Below are positions 23,823 to 32,706 of a DNA stretch of 64,000 bases, piece by piece. Below the pieces are notes generated by a model. That model saw only the letters and a program-made list of their open reading frames with translations. It did no database searches and had not been told where the DNA came from. A program made the position numbers and the translations under genes. The stretch is from Pectinatus brassicae (GTDB lineage Bacteria > Bacillota > Negativicutes > Selenomonadales > Selenomonadaceae). Location of the stretch: NCBI RefSeq assembly GCF_014201835.1, contig NZ_JACHFH010000011.1, positions 1 to 64,000 of the forward strand. Direction: 5' to 3'. Position 1 is the first letter of the stretch. Each line of letters starts with the position of its first letter.

Positions 23823-25451
23823 ATGAGTATGTTTTGTTATCAATGTCAGGAAACAGCAAAAAATACAGGCTGTACAATTCAGGGGGTCTGTGGTAAAAAA
23901 GAAGAAGTCGCAAAATTACAAGATCTTTTGATTTATTCCTGTAAGGGAATTGCAAATATTGTAATAAAAGGAAATTTAGACATTGCTGCAATCAGTGAAG
24001 TTAACCATGAAGTGATGAAAAGCTTATTTATTACAATTACAAATGCGAATTTCGATGAGGATGCAATCGAAAAACAAATTATAAAGATGCTGGCTCTCCG
24101 TGATGAATTAAAAGCAAAAGTAAATAATGCAGATCTTCATGATGCAGCAGTTTTTATAGTATCAGACAGGGATTCTATGCTTAAAAAAGCTTCTGTAGTG
24201 GGCGTTCTTGCTACAGAAAATGAAGATATTAGATCTCTACGAGAACTGATCACATATGGTTTAAAAGGTATGGCTGCCTATGCGCATCATGCATTAAATG
24301 CTGGCAAAGAAAATGTCGATATTTATGGATTTCTTTATAAAGCTTTGGCAGCTCTTTTAAATGATGCACTTTCTGCTGATGATCTTGTTGCATTAACATT
24401 GAAAACTGGCGAATTTGGTGTATCCGCCATGGCACTTTTAGACGAAGCCAATACATCAAAATATGGAAATCCAGAAATTACTACGGTTGATATTGGCGTA
24501 AGAAATAATCCATCAATCTTAATTTCCGGACATGATTTGACTGATCTTGAACAGTTACTAGAACAAACCAAAGGAAGCGGCGTTGATGTTTATACGCATA
24601 GTGAAATGCTTCCGGCACATTATTATCCATTCTTTAAAAAATATGACAATTTTGCAGGGAATTACGGCGGATCATGGTGGCGTCAGGTTGATGAATTTGG
24701 ACCATTTAATGGACCAATTTTATTTACAACAAATTGCATAGTTCCTCCAAGAAAAGAAGAAATCAGGGACAGAATTTTTACAACTGGTGCTGCTGGCTAT
24801 CCAGGCAGCCAGCATATTGAAGCAGATGCTAATGGAAAGAAAGATTTCTCCAAAATCATTGAATTGGCTAAGACATTGCCTTCACCAACAGAAATCGAAA
24901 CCGGAACTATCACCGGTGGCTTTGCTCATGAGCAGGTATTTGCACTTGCCGATAAAGTTGTAGATGCAGTAAAATCAGGCGCAATTAAAAAGTTTTTTGT
25001 TATGGCTGGCTGTGATGGAAGAATGAAATCAAGAGACTACTATACCGAATTTGCAGAGAAACTACCAAAGGATACTGTTATCTTAACAGCAGGATGTGCA
25101 AAATACAGATATAACAAATTACCGTTAGGTGATATTGGCGGAATCCCAAGAGTATTAGATGCGGGTCAATGTAATGACTCTTATTCACTAGCTGTAATTG
25201 CCTTAAAATTAAAAGAAATTTTTGGAGTTGATGATATAAATGAACTTCCAATTGTTTACAATATTGCATGGTACGAACAAAAGGCCGTAATTGTACTTCT
25301 TGCACTTTTATATCTTGGAGTAAAAAATATTCATTTAGGTCCAACACTTCCTGGGTTCTTATCTCCCAATGTAGCAAAAGTCTTAGTAGATAATTTTGGT
25401 ATTGCCGGCATTGGAACTGTTGATGATGATATTAAATTTTTTATGTCATAA
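23823..25451 (+). CDS. hcp: hydroxylamine reductase (hybrid-cluster protein)
   Basis: A 542-residue Hcp. The N-terminal cluster cysteines are C5, C8, C17 and C23 ([20 protein letters not shown]); the hybrid-cluster ligands fall in [28 protein letters not shown] and ARYDEQ-like positions such as IAWYEQKAV. The protein handles NO or hydroxylamine under anaerobic nitrosative stress. The frame is open from 23676, but AAGGAGG precedes the ATG at 23823 and the first cysteine motif begins there. A ferredoxin gene, now frameshifted, follows after 11 bases, and a Crp/Fnr regulator is nearby. Confidence 0.96.
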   Translation: MSMFCYQCQETAKNTGCTIQGVCGKKEEVAKLQDLLIYSCKGIANIVIKGNLDIAAISEVNHEVMKSLFITITNANFDEDAIEKQIIKMLALRDELKAKVNNADLHDAAVFIVSDRDSMLKKASVVGVLATENEDIRSLRELITYGLKGMAAYAHHALNAGKENVDIYGFLYKALAALLNDALSADDLVALTLKTGEFGVSAMALLDEANTSKYGNPEITTVDIGVRNNPSILISGHDLTDLEQLLEQTKGSGVDVYTHSEMLPAHYYPFFKKYDNFAGNYGGSWWRQVDEFGPFNGPILFTTNCIVPPRKEEIRDRIFTTGAAGYPGSQHIEADANGKKDFSKIIELAKTLPSPTEIETGTITGGFAHEQVFALADKVVDAVKSGAIKKFFVMAGCDGRMKSRDYYTEFAEKLPKDTVILTAGCAKYRYNKLPLGDIGGIPRVLDAGQCNDSYSLAVIALKLKEIFGVDDINELPIVYNIAWYEQKAVIVLLALLYLGVKNIHLGPTLPGFLSPNVAKVLVDNFGIAGIGTVDDDIKFFMS

Positions 25452-25462
25452 GATGAAAATAT

Positions 25463-25646
25463 ATGATAGCAAAAATTGTTAGAGATGGCTGTATTTTATG
25501 TGGACTTTGTGCTTCGACATGTCCTGAAGTATTTCAAATGGGCGTTGATGGGCCAAGGCTATGTTGATACTGCGCCAATAGAGGCAATGGATACAGTACA
25601 TGATGCGTGTGATGCCTGTCCGGTATCTGTAATTACAATAAAATAA
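25463..25646 (+). pseudogene. frameshifted ferredoxin gene after hcp
   Basis: ATG at 25463 begins IAKIVRDGCILCGLCASTCP, a 4Fe-4S ferredoxin start (CxxCxxCxxxCP), and runs to a TGA after 34 codons. The rest, GYVDTAPIEAMDTV, then DACDACPVSVITIK and TAA, continues in another frame. The total of 184 bases is one more than a multiple of three, so a single extra base around the GATGGGCCAAGG stretch breaks it. Restored, it would be a ferredoxin of about 60 residues, the likely electron donor to Hcp. Either a real recent mutation or a sequencing error. Confidence 0.8.
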
Positions 25647-25654
25647 TAAAAATG

Positions 25655-25699
25655 GGGCTGACGCACATTAATAACTGTGTGCGTTAGCCCTATTTTTTT
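25655..25699 (+). terminator. intrinsic terminator after the hcp-ferredoxin unit
   Basis: A 13-bp stem (25655-25667 with 25678-25690, wobble pairs included) is followed by a run of seven T. Confidence 0.88.
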
Positions 25700-25942
25700 C
25701 TAGCAAGTATACTATACAGATGTTTTATCATATATATTATTGTAGCCTGGCAAAATAATTTGTAACCGAATAATAAAACAGTGTATGTAAAATACTCCTC
25801 AAATATAAAATGATTTCATTCGAGTTTTCAGAGCAGGTCGAAAAAGTCTAAAGGGTGATTTTTTCATAAATAAGCAGGGATTTGATTGAAAAATATGGGC
25901 AAACTAATGAATGGGATGACCGATACCCTGGTTATTAATCTA

Positions 25943-26062
25943 TTGAAACATATTGCATATTATGCTATTATGGACATAAATAAAGGATAGTTGGTTTATG
26001 CCTCTGCGAAAGGCACAGCTTTCCTCAAATATTGATTAAGGTTGAAAAAAGCTGGGCCTTTA
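25943..26062 (+). ncRNA. putative antisense RNA of a type I toxin-antitoxin locus
   Basis: A plus-strand promoter (TTGAAA 25943-25948, 17 bp, TATTAT 25966-25971) reads toward the 3' end of the small toxin mRNA on the other strand. A long stem AAAGGC-CAGCTTT/AAAGCT-GGCCTTT around 26013-26062 would end both RNAs in the overlap. The convergent overlapping layout is that of txpA/ratA-like loci. The RNA itself is inferred. Confidence 0.45.
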
Positions 26063-26086
26063 ATTAATGTCTGGCTTTATTTCTGT

Positions 26087-26164
26087 TTATTTACAGACAG
26101 AAATAATAGCGACAATGAGTATTCCAAAGCTTATCATTAAAGATAATACTTGAAAAGTGTTCAT
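26087..26164 (-). CDS. small hydrophobic holin-like toxin of type I TA (TxpA/putative holin-like family)
   Basis: A 25-residue membrane peptide: MNTFQVLSLMISFGILIVA, then IISVCK. The start pattern xxxFxxLxLMIxFGxLIVA is that of the putative holin-like toxins of Firmicutes. A very strong ribosome-binding site (GGGGGAGG) lies ten bases before the ATG at 26164. A minus-strand promoter TTGATT-16-TATACT is seen just upstream (about 26220-26250). The peptide has one membrane helix and a Lys tail, fitting membrane-depolarising toxins kept silent by an antisense RNA. Confidence 0.7.
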   Translation of the reverse strand: MNTFQVLSLMISFGILIVAIISVCK

Positions 26165-26320
26165 AGCGCCACCTCCCCCAAAGAGGAAAAAGCCGGATCA
26201 ACTATCCATGAAAACCAGTATAATATTATAAAATAAATAATCAACTGGATTGGTTACAATAAACTGGATAAAAATGATAATATCATGTATAAATGAATTA
26301 GAAAATAAAGGAAAATTTAC

Positions 26321-26497
26321 ATGATGAAAAGACAATCCAAAAGAACATTTACTACTGAATTTAAGCATCAAATGGTCTAACTGTATAACATTGAAAAATC
26401 GTAGAATGAAATTATTAAAGAATATGATTTAACATCATCGTCACTTAAAAAATGGGGCACTAACATTAATGCTACTGGTTCTACAAAAAAAGCTGCA
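26321..26497 (+). pseudogene. IS3-type transposase orfA remnant
   Basis: From ATG 26321 (AAAGGAAA upstream) the reading frame gives MKRQSKRTFTTEFKHQMV, TAA, LYNIEKS, TAG, NEIIKEYDLTSSSLKKW, matching the N-terminal HTH of IS3-family OrfA proteins. In-frame TAA and TAG stops break it, and OrfB is not found downstream. A degenerate insertion-sequence fragment in the accessory patch. Confidence 0.75.
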
Positions 26498-26674
26498 TGC
26501 TTATGCTTTATTTAAAGTACAAAAGTTTTCCAGATCCTGCAGTAAAGAGCTACTTTATATTTAGAATGCTTAGAGACTGAGTGGAAAATAATATATGCAC
26601 ATTGTTCATTCCAGCCAGATAAATGAAAATAAAATAATTACTTTGCATAAATAATGTAAGATAGAGGGCCTAAA
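26498..26674. other. degenerate accessory DNA
   Basis: No intact gene. The first bases may still belong to the decayed insertion sequence; nothing recognisable follows until the ribosome-binding site AGAGGG of the next gene. Confidence 0.35.
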
Positions 26675-27151
26675 ATGAATTTACAAACTAACACTATTGA
26701 GTCAATAATGTTAATTGGTATTGAGGAAACAACAAAAAATGAAAATGAAATAAACGGTAAAGGAAAAATTCCGAAGCTGGTACAAACTTTTTACTCAGAA
26801 ATGTTAAGTAAAATTTCGAACCGTTATGAAAACCATATTTTATCAGTCTACACAGATTATGAATCAGATGAAAATGGATATTATACTTATTTCATAGGTG
26901 CAAAAGTTAAAGACTTAAGTTGCATTCCCGAGGGAATGGTGGGGAGAACAATTCCTTCATCTCGTTACGCAATTATCACTTCTGCTATTGGGAAAATTCC
27001 AGATATCGTCATAAACGAATGGACACAAATCTGGTTAGACGATGACTTAAAGAAAAAAAGATCTTATTCAACGGATTTTGAGCTATACGACCAACGATGT
27101 TCAAATGTTGATTATGCCCAAGTTGATATATATATTGCTATTAAAGATTAG
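26675..27151 (+). CDS. effector-binding-domain protein (GyrI-like/Cass2-type)
   Basis: A 158-residue stand-alone ligand-binding domain: LIGIEETTKNENE, LSVYTDYESDENGYYTYFIGAKV, IPEGMVGRTIPSSRYAIITSAIG and DFELYDQRCSNVDYAQVDIYIAI follow the repeated SHS2 layout of the C-terminal domain of AraC-type multidrug regulators and of integron Cass2 proteins, which bind amphipathic drugs. No DNA-binding domain is present. It lies between two insertion-sequence remnants, suggesting acquisition as cargo. It is the only intact gene in the window ending in TAG; two further TAG codons follow in frame within six codons. Confidence 0.78.
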   Translation: MNLQTNTIESIMLIGIEETTKNENEINGKGKIPKLVQTFYSEMLSKISNRYENHILSVYTDYESDENGYYTYFIGAKVKDLSCIPEGMVGRTIPSSRYAIITSAIGKIPDIVINEWTQIWLDDDLKKKRSYSTDFELYDQRCSNVDYAQVDIYIAIKD

Positions 27152-27250
27152 ATGTAGGAAAAAATTGCTTAGCGTACGAAATCTGCGTTTTGCTGGCGAG
27201 CCCCCTAGTATAAATTGATTTAGCCCTATAAAAACATAATTTTAGATATG

Positions 27251-27265
27251 AAAAGAGTACTCGAT
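27251..27265 (-). other. left arm of a terminator hairpin split by an insertion sequence
   Basis: AAAAGAGTACTCGAT here is the complement (one wobble) of ATCGAGTGCTCTTTT at 28164-28178, 13 bases after the IS end. Read on the minus strand, the two arms with the trailing TTTT would form the intrinsic terminator of the smc-ftsY transcript, now pulled about 900 bases apart by the element inserted in its loop. Confidence 0.65.
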
Positions 27266-27283
27266 GAGTATAAAAAAGTGAAG

Positions 27284-28154
27284 TGACCCCAAAAAGTTAG
27301 ACCTGAGCGTAGCGGCCATCATGCTGCTACGCTTTTTCTATGCTACGTTGGCTAGTCGATATTCTATGGGACTAAGCCAGCCTAGCTTTTGCTTGATACG
27401 TTTCGTATTATAATAGTCAATTCATTGATCGATGGCCGCTTTCAATTCCTCAAAGCTTGCATAGGTGCATCCGTAATAGATTTCCTTTCAGCAGCCCGAA
27501 GAAGTTTTCCACCATGTTGTTGTCAAGACAAGTTCCCTTCCGTGACATGCTCTGAAATATTTGTTCTTTCTTGAGTCGCTTTTGCTATGCTTTCATCTGA
27601 TATCCCCAGCCTTGATCCGAGTGGAACGTTCTCCGATACTTGCAGTCCGATATTACGTCTAGGAAGCGATTTTGCCGACAGTTTCCTTATAGGGCTTTTG
27701 TGCGTATAAGACGTTACTTGTAGGAAAAGCTGCTCATGATACGCTGGATGCGCTTCTTGTTGACTGTGATTCCATTCTGCCGCAGGAATCCCCAGATACG
27801 TCGGTAGCCGAAATCCTTATGCTCAGCAGCATGTAATGCAAGGATTTTATCTCGCAGCAGCTGGTCTTTCGGTGTGTGCTCCAATCTCTTCTACAGGATT
27901 TTGCTTGAATTGAAAAGTATATTTCATCTGTTGACGGTTACGTAGAAATCCTTCTTCTCCAAACTCCTGATAGGCGGTTACCCATTTTCGCACGCTCGTG
28001 CAGCTGGTAATACTATGTTGTTTAGCGAGTGTTTTAATACCGGCTTTTCTTTATTGATACTCCTGTAAGATTTTCATCTTTAAGTTGAAGCTATATTTTG
28101 CCATACAAATACCCCCGAAAGTTAAATTTCTTTAAGTCTAACTTTCGGGGGTCG
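27284..28154 (-). mobile_element. degenerate IS3-family (IS150-like) insertion sequence
   Basis: About 870 bp bounded by imperfect inverted repeats, TGACCCCAAAAAGTTAGAC at the left end and the matching AGTCTAACTT-GGGGGTC at the right. The transposase reads on the minus strand: OrfA-like HTH (28104 downward) and OrfB pieces such as KDFGYRRIWGFLRQNG, HSDQGWGY and DNNMVENFFGLLK, with stops, frameshifts and an internal deletion (IS150-type elements are about 1.4 kb). No target-site duplication is evident. It sits between the two arms of a terminator hairpin. Confidence 0.85.
27860..28104 (-). pseudogene. IS150-like transposase orfA, interrupted
   Basis: ATG at 28104 opens MAKYSFNLKMKILQEYQ, then an in-frame TAA, then KAGIKTLAKQHSITSCTS and VRKWVTAYQEFGEEGFL, the HTH part of IS150-group OrfA. 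After about 80 codons the OrfB-like frame begins with a frameshift. Non-functional as it stands. The 27860 boundary is approximate. Confidence 0.7.
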
Positions 28155-28201
28155 GTACAAAATATCGAGTGCTCTTTTTGTTAGCAGTATTTATGATTTA
28201 A

Positions 28202-29116
28202 TTAGCTTTCGAATAATGCTTTGGCAAAATCTTCAGCAATAAATGGCTGTAAGTCATCTTCACCTTCACCAACGCCTACCCATTTAACCGGCATTGATAA
28301 TTGTGATTTAATACCAATCACAACACCGCCTTTAGCAGTACCATCAAGCTTGGTAAGTACTACACCAGAAATTGGTGCAGTCTTAGTAAACAGTTCTGCC
28401 TGATGAATGGCATTTTGTCCGGTAGTGGCATCTAATACCAATAAGGTTTCATGTGGTGCTGCCGGAACTTCTCTTTTTATGACGCGATATATCTTATTTA
28501 ATTCTTCCATTAGATTTGATTTATTATGTAATCTACCAGCTGTATCAATTAATAAGATATCCGTTTTACGGGCTATAGCTGCCTGTACAGCATCAAATAC
28601 AACTGCTGCCGGATCAGAACCTTCTTCATGGGCAATTACATCGACATCGGCTCTTTGCCCCCATATTTGTAATTGGTCGATAGCAGCGGCACGGAAAGTA
28701 TCAGCTGCTGCCAGCATAACGGATTTTCCCTGATTTTTATAATACCTGGCCAATTTACCAATAGTTGTCGTTTTGCCAACACCATTAACTCCTATTACAA
28801 GAAATATGGTTGGTGGTGCAGCGGCTACTACCGTGGTGTTTTCGCCTGTTATTAATATTTCACTGATTCGTTTTATCAAAAATGGGCGTAGATCCTCAGG
28901 TGAATTTATTTCTTTTTTGCGAATACCAAGGCGAACATCTTCCATAAGCTTCATGGTGGTTTTAATACCAACATCAGCAGATATAAGGATTTCTTCTAGT
29001 TCATCCAAGCAATCATCATCGATATCAGCATAGCCGACAACTAATTGTTCTATTTTTTCTGTGAAAGATTTTCTTGTTTTATTTAAGCTGTTTTTTAGTT
29101 TATCAAAAAATCCCAT
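28202..29116 (-). CDS. ftsY: signal recognition particle receptor FtsY
   Basis: A 304-residue SRP GTPase with N domain (about 1-85) and NG domain: P-loop GVNGVGKTTTIGKLA (110-124), DTFRAAAIDQL, DTAGRLHNKSNLM and TKLDGTAKGG. The acidic A domain of E. coli FtsY is missing, as in most Firmicutes. It receives the ribosome-SRP complex at the membrane. Its start abuts the smc stop. Confidence 0.97.
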   Translation of the reverse strand: MGFFDKLKNSLNKTRKSFTEKIEQLVVGYADIDDDCLDELEEILISADVGIKTTMKLMEDVRLGIRKKEINSPEDLRPFLIKRISEILITGENTTVVAAAPPTIFLVIGVNGVGKTTTIGKLARYYKNQGKSVMLAAADTFRAAAIDQLQIWGQRADVDVIAHEEGSDPAAVVFDAVQAAIARKTDILLIDTAGRLHNKSNLMEELNKIYRVIKREVPAAPHETLLVLDATTGQNAIHQAELFTKTAPISGVVLTKLDGTAKGGVVIGIKSQLSMPVKWVGVGEGEDDLQPFIAEDFAKALFES

Positions 29117-32100
29117 TTATTCATTTTCCTCCGTGTCTTCCATTTTTACGGAAACGACTTTAGAAACGCCGGCTTCCTGTATAGTAATACCATACATTAC
29201 ATCGGCGGTTTCCATTGTTTTTTTACGATGTGTTACTATAATAAATTGTGTATTTAGAGCATAATCTTGTAAAAATATTCCAAAGCGGCCAATATTGGCT
29301 TCATCCAAAGGTGCATCGATTTCATCGAGTACAGAAAATGGTGCGGGGCTATATTGTAAAAAGGCAAATAATAAGGCAATAACGGTTAATGTCCGTTCGC
29401 CGCCCGATAATAATGCCAGATTTTGATTTTTTTTGCCCGGTGGCTGAACCATTATATCAACACCGGCATTCAATACATCATCGCTATCGGTTAGCAGTAG
29501 TTTTGCCTGTCCACCACCGAATAGTTTCATAAAAATATCATTGAAATAGCCCTGGATAGTTGTAAATGCTTCTTGGAATTGCTTAGCCATAGTAACATCC
29601 ATTTGTTCAATAATATGTTCTAAATCAATTCTGGCAGTTTTGAGGTCCTGTATTTGGGTATTCATAAACTGATAACGTTCATTGAGGGCATCATATTCTT
29701 TGATAGCATTTGGGTTAATATCACCAATTTGCTTTAATTCCATATCCATTTGTTTGATATTTTTTGCTAAAAGGTCTTCGGGCAAATCTTCTTTAAAATT
29801 TGCGGCCGCCTGTGGTGATAAATTATATTGTTCTTGCAGTTGTTTTTCACATTGTTCTAATTCAAAAGTAATTTTAGTGGCCTTTAAATCAAGCTGGTGA
29901 ATATTTTCCTGCAGTTTATTAACCTTATCAGTCAACTCTTTGCGTTGAGATAAATACTCTTTATGCTGGACTCTCTTATCCATTAAGAGTTTATAGATAT
30001 TATCATATTCTTCACGGCCAGTTTGATTTAATTGCTGTAAATTTTGGCTGGAAATTTTTAACTCGTTTAATTCATTAAGACTCTCATCAATGGTTATTTG
30101 CAGACGGGCTTGCTCGAGTTTATTGTTTTCTAAAGCTGCTGATGAACGATTATATTCATTTTGCAGTAAGTCCTTTTTTTCTTTATTACCAGACAGTGTT
30201 TGTTCAACAGCTGCAAATTGGGCTGTTTGTTGTAATAAAGATTTTTGCAGGTCTTTTTGCTGCAAAGTGTATTCATTAATTTTAGCAGTTATCTGCGCAG
30301 AATTATCCTGTTCGTGAATATTTTTGGCCTGCAGTGTTAATAATTCTTCTTCTGCTGTTGCCTGTGAAGTTTGTAGTTTTATTATTTCCTCTTGAATGTT
30401 ATTGCTGCTGTAATTTAAGCTTTTAACACTATTATCAAGTTCGGTTAATTTTTCCTGCAAATGCTGTAAACTGATTTTTTGCTGAGCCGTCAATAATGAA
30501 TTTTTTTGCAATAAATCATTAGCCTTATCGATATTATCTTCTATTTTATTTATTGAAGATAATATCTGTCCCTGCTGGGTTTTATTGCGTAATAGCTGGC
30601 TGATTGTCTGCTGGTTCTTTATTTCCAGTTCACGTATTTCATTTTCGCGATTGAGAAAACTTATTTCACGACGAATACTACCGCCGGAAATAGCACCACC
30701 TGCATGTAAAATTTCACCGCCTAATGTGACAATGCGCAGTGTATAATTATGCTGCTTTGCTAGTAGCAAGGCGTTGTCAATTGTATCAACAACAATAGTA
30801 CGTCCTAGTAAGCTTTGAATAATTGGCTGGTATTTATCTGCTGTTTGAACTAATCTGTCAGCAAAATTAATAAAACCTTGGCTGTTTATCGTAATTTGTG
30901 GTCGATTATTTTTAGCTTTTACAGTGGTTAATGGCAGAAAAGTTACCCGTCCGGCCTTTTCTTTTTTTAAATAGGCAATTGCTTGTTTTGCAGCAATGTC
31001 ATTGGTTGTGACAATATTTTGCATACTTGCGCCCAATGCTATTTCTATAGCTGTTGTATAATCAGACTCCACCTTTATTAATTCGGCAATTGAGCCGCAA
31101 ATATCTTTATGCCATAATTGTTCAGAGGCAGTTAACACTTTTTTTACGCCTTTGCCAAAGCCTTCATAGGCTTTTTGCATATTATTTAAAATCTTGACAC
31201 GTTCATTAACACGATCAATATTTTGGTTAAGCTCATTGCCGTTTACCTGTAATAAATGATGTTCTTCCTGTAGAGAAATATGCCGCTGTTTATCTTGTAT
31301 TAACTGGTCAGCAGCTGTTTTTTGCTGATCAATCAATGTATTTAAAGCGTCTTGGCTTGCTGTTATTTTTAACTTAAGCTCTTTTATATTAGTAGCTAAT
31401 TGCAGCCCATCAGCTTGACGCTGCTTTAATAATCGTGTTTTTTCTGTAATATCATGATCAATAAGAGCAATTTGCCGTTCTTTGTCATTTACAGCTTGTA
31501 TTTTCTGGACAGATTGATTTTTTAATTCTGTCAGTATGTTTTCTTGCTGTTTTATATTTTTTTCCAAATTACCAATAGCTGTATTAGTTTCTTCCAGAGC
31601 TTTTTCATCAGCGATTTTTTGTTGCTGTAATTTGGTAATATCTTGTTGTAAGTTTTGCAAATTTTCATTAGCCGCTGTTTTTTCCTGCAGGCTGACTTCA
31701 TAATTTGTTTTCAGGGAATTCAGTGAATGGCTGTTTTGCTTTACTCGTTCTTCTAACACAGTGCATTTACTGCGATTACGTTCAATTTCCTGAGTAAGTT
31801 TCCTATTATTTTGTTCAACATTATTTAAATTTTGTTCCGTTAAAGCAATATTATTTTCTGATGTACTTATTTTACTATCAAGCGTTTCAATATTGATATC
31901 GGAATTATCATTATCCTGCTGCAACTTTTGCAGAGCCTCAGTAATATCTTTTTCAGCAGCGGAAAATTTTTCAAATATCGCTAAAATATATGATAATTTA
32001 TATTTATCATATTGTGCTTTTAACTCGTTGAATTCGCGTGTTTTTTTAGCTTCTTCCTGTAAGGGTGTTAGCTGTTTTTCAATTTCACCAATTATATCAT

Positions 32101-32674
32101 TGATACGAATAGCATTTTGCTTGGTGCTTTCCAGTTTGCGCATTGCTTCTTTTTTACGATCACGATATTTGGTAATGCCTGCGCATTCCTCAAATAATAG
32201 TCGCCTATTTTCCGGCTTGGCATTTAAGATGTCATCGACTTTATTCTGGCTTATAACACTAATGGAGTCTTTCCCCAGACCAGTATCAGCAAATAATGTA
32301 TAAATATCTTTTAAGCGGCAGCGTGCTTTGTTGATATAAAATTCACTTTCACCTGAGCGAAATAAACGTCTGGTAATTGTTATTTCCTGAAATTCTAAAG
32401 GTAGTTTACCGTCAGTATTATCAAAAGTAAGTGATACTTCAGCAGCTCCCGCAGGTTTGCGCAGGGAACTACCAGTAAAAATAATATCTTCGGCTTTATT
32501 GCCACGTAAACTGCGAATGTTTTGTTCGCCTAATACCCAGCGTATAGCATCAGTTACATTGCTTTTCCCACTGCCATTAGGCCCAACAATACTAGTTATG
32601 CCTTTATCAAATTCTATTTCAATTCTATCAGCAAAAGATTTAAAGCCAAAAGCTTCCAGTCTTTTTAATAGCAA
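29117..32674 (-). CDS. smc: chromosome partition/condensin ATPase Smc
   Basis: An 1185-residue SMC protein: Walker A GPNGSGKSN near residue 32, two long coiled coils (about 170-490 and 670-1000), a central hinge (about 505-650, ending LGGEILHAGGAISGG), C-terminal signature LLSGGERTLTVIALLFA and Walker B VLDEIDAPLDEANIGRF. It compacts and segregates the chromosome with ScpAB. It stands directly upstream of ftsY, as in Bacillus, though rnc is not upstream here. Confidence 0.97.
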   Translation of the reverse strand: MLLKRLEAFGFKSFADRIEIEFDKGITSIVGPNGSGKSNVTDAIRWVLGEQNIRSLRGNKAEDIIFTGSSLRKPAGAAEVSLTFDNTDGKLPLEFQEITITRRLFRSGESEFYINKARCRLKDIYTLFADTGLGKDSISVISQNKVDDILNAKPENRRLLFEECAGITKYRDRKKEAMRKLESTKQNAIRINDIIGEIEKQLTPLQEEAKKTREFNELKAQYDKYKLSYILAIFEKFSAAEKDITEALQKLQQDNDNSDINIETLDSKISTSENNIALTEQNLNNVEQNNRKLTQEIERNRSKCTVLEERVKQNSHSLNSLKTNYEVSLQEKTAANENLQNLQQDITKLQQQKIADEKALEETNTAIGNLEKNIKQQENILTELKNQSVQKIQAVNDKERQIALIDHDITEKTRLLKQRQADGLQLATNIKELKLKITASQDALNTLIDQQKTAADQLIQDKQRHISLQEEHHLLQVNGNELNQNIDRVNERVKILNNMQKAYEGFGKGVKKVLTASEQLWHKDICGSIAELIKVESDYTTAIEIALGASMQNIVTTNDIAAKQAIAYLKKEKAGRVTFLPLTTVKAKNNRPQITINSQGFINFADRLVQTADKYQPIIQSLLGRTIVVDTIDNALLLAKQHNYTLRIVTLGGEILHAGGAISGGSIRREISFLNRENEIRELEIKNQQTISQLLRNKTQQGQILSSINKIEDNIDKANDLLQKNSLLTAQQKISLQHLQEKLTELDNSVKSLNYSSNNIQEEIIKLQTSQATAEEELLTLQAKNIHEQDNSAQITAKINEYTLQQKDLQKSLLQQTAQFAAVEQTLSGNKEKKDLLQNEYNRSSAALENNKLEQARLQITIDESLNELNELKISSQNLQQLNQTGREEYDNIYKLLMDKRVQHKEYLSQRKELTDKVNKLQENIHQLDLKATKITFELEQCEKQLQEQYNLSPQAAANFKEDLPEDLLAKNIKQMDMELKQIGDINPNAIKEYDALNERYQFMNTQIQDLKTARIDLEHIIEQMDVTMAKQFQEAFTTIQGYFNDIFMKLFGGGQAKLLLTDSDDVLNAGVDIMVQPPGKKNQNLALLSGGERTLTVIALLFAFLQYSPAPFSVLDEIDAPLDEANIGRFGIFLQDYALNTQFIIVTHRKKTMETADVMYGITIQEAGVSKVVSVKMEDTEENE

Positions 32675-32706
32675 CTATCTTCACCTGCTGTCTTTATATA
32701 ATATTA

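Noticed and set aside
26321-26497. TAG in the IS orfA as pyrrolysine
   Set aside because: The same frame also has a TAA, so the gene is broken anyway.
27389-27574. 61-residue plus-strand ORF inside the IS remnant
   Set aside because: It is antisense to degenerate transposase sequence and has no ribosome-binding site.
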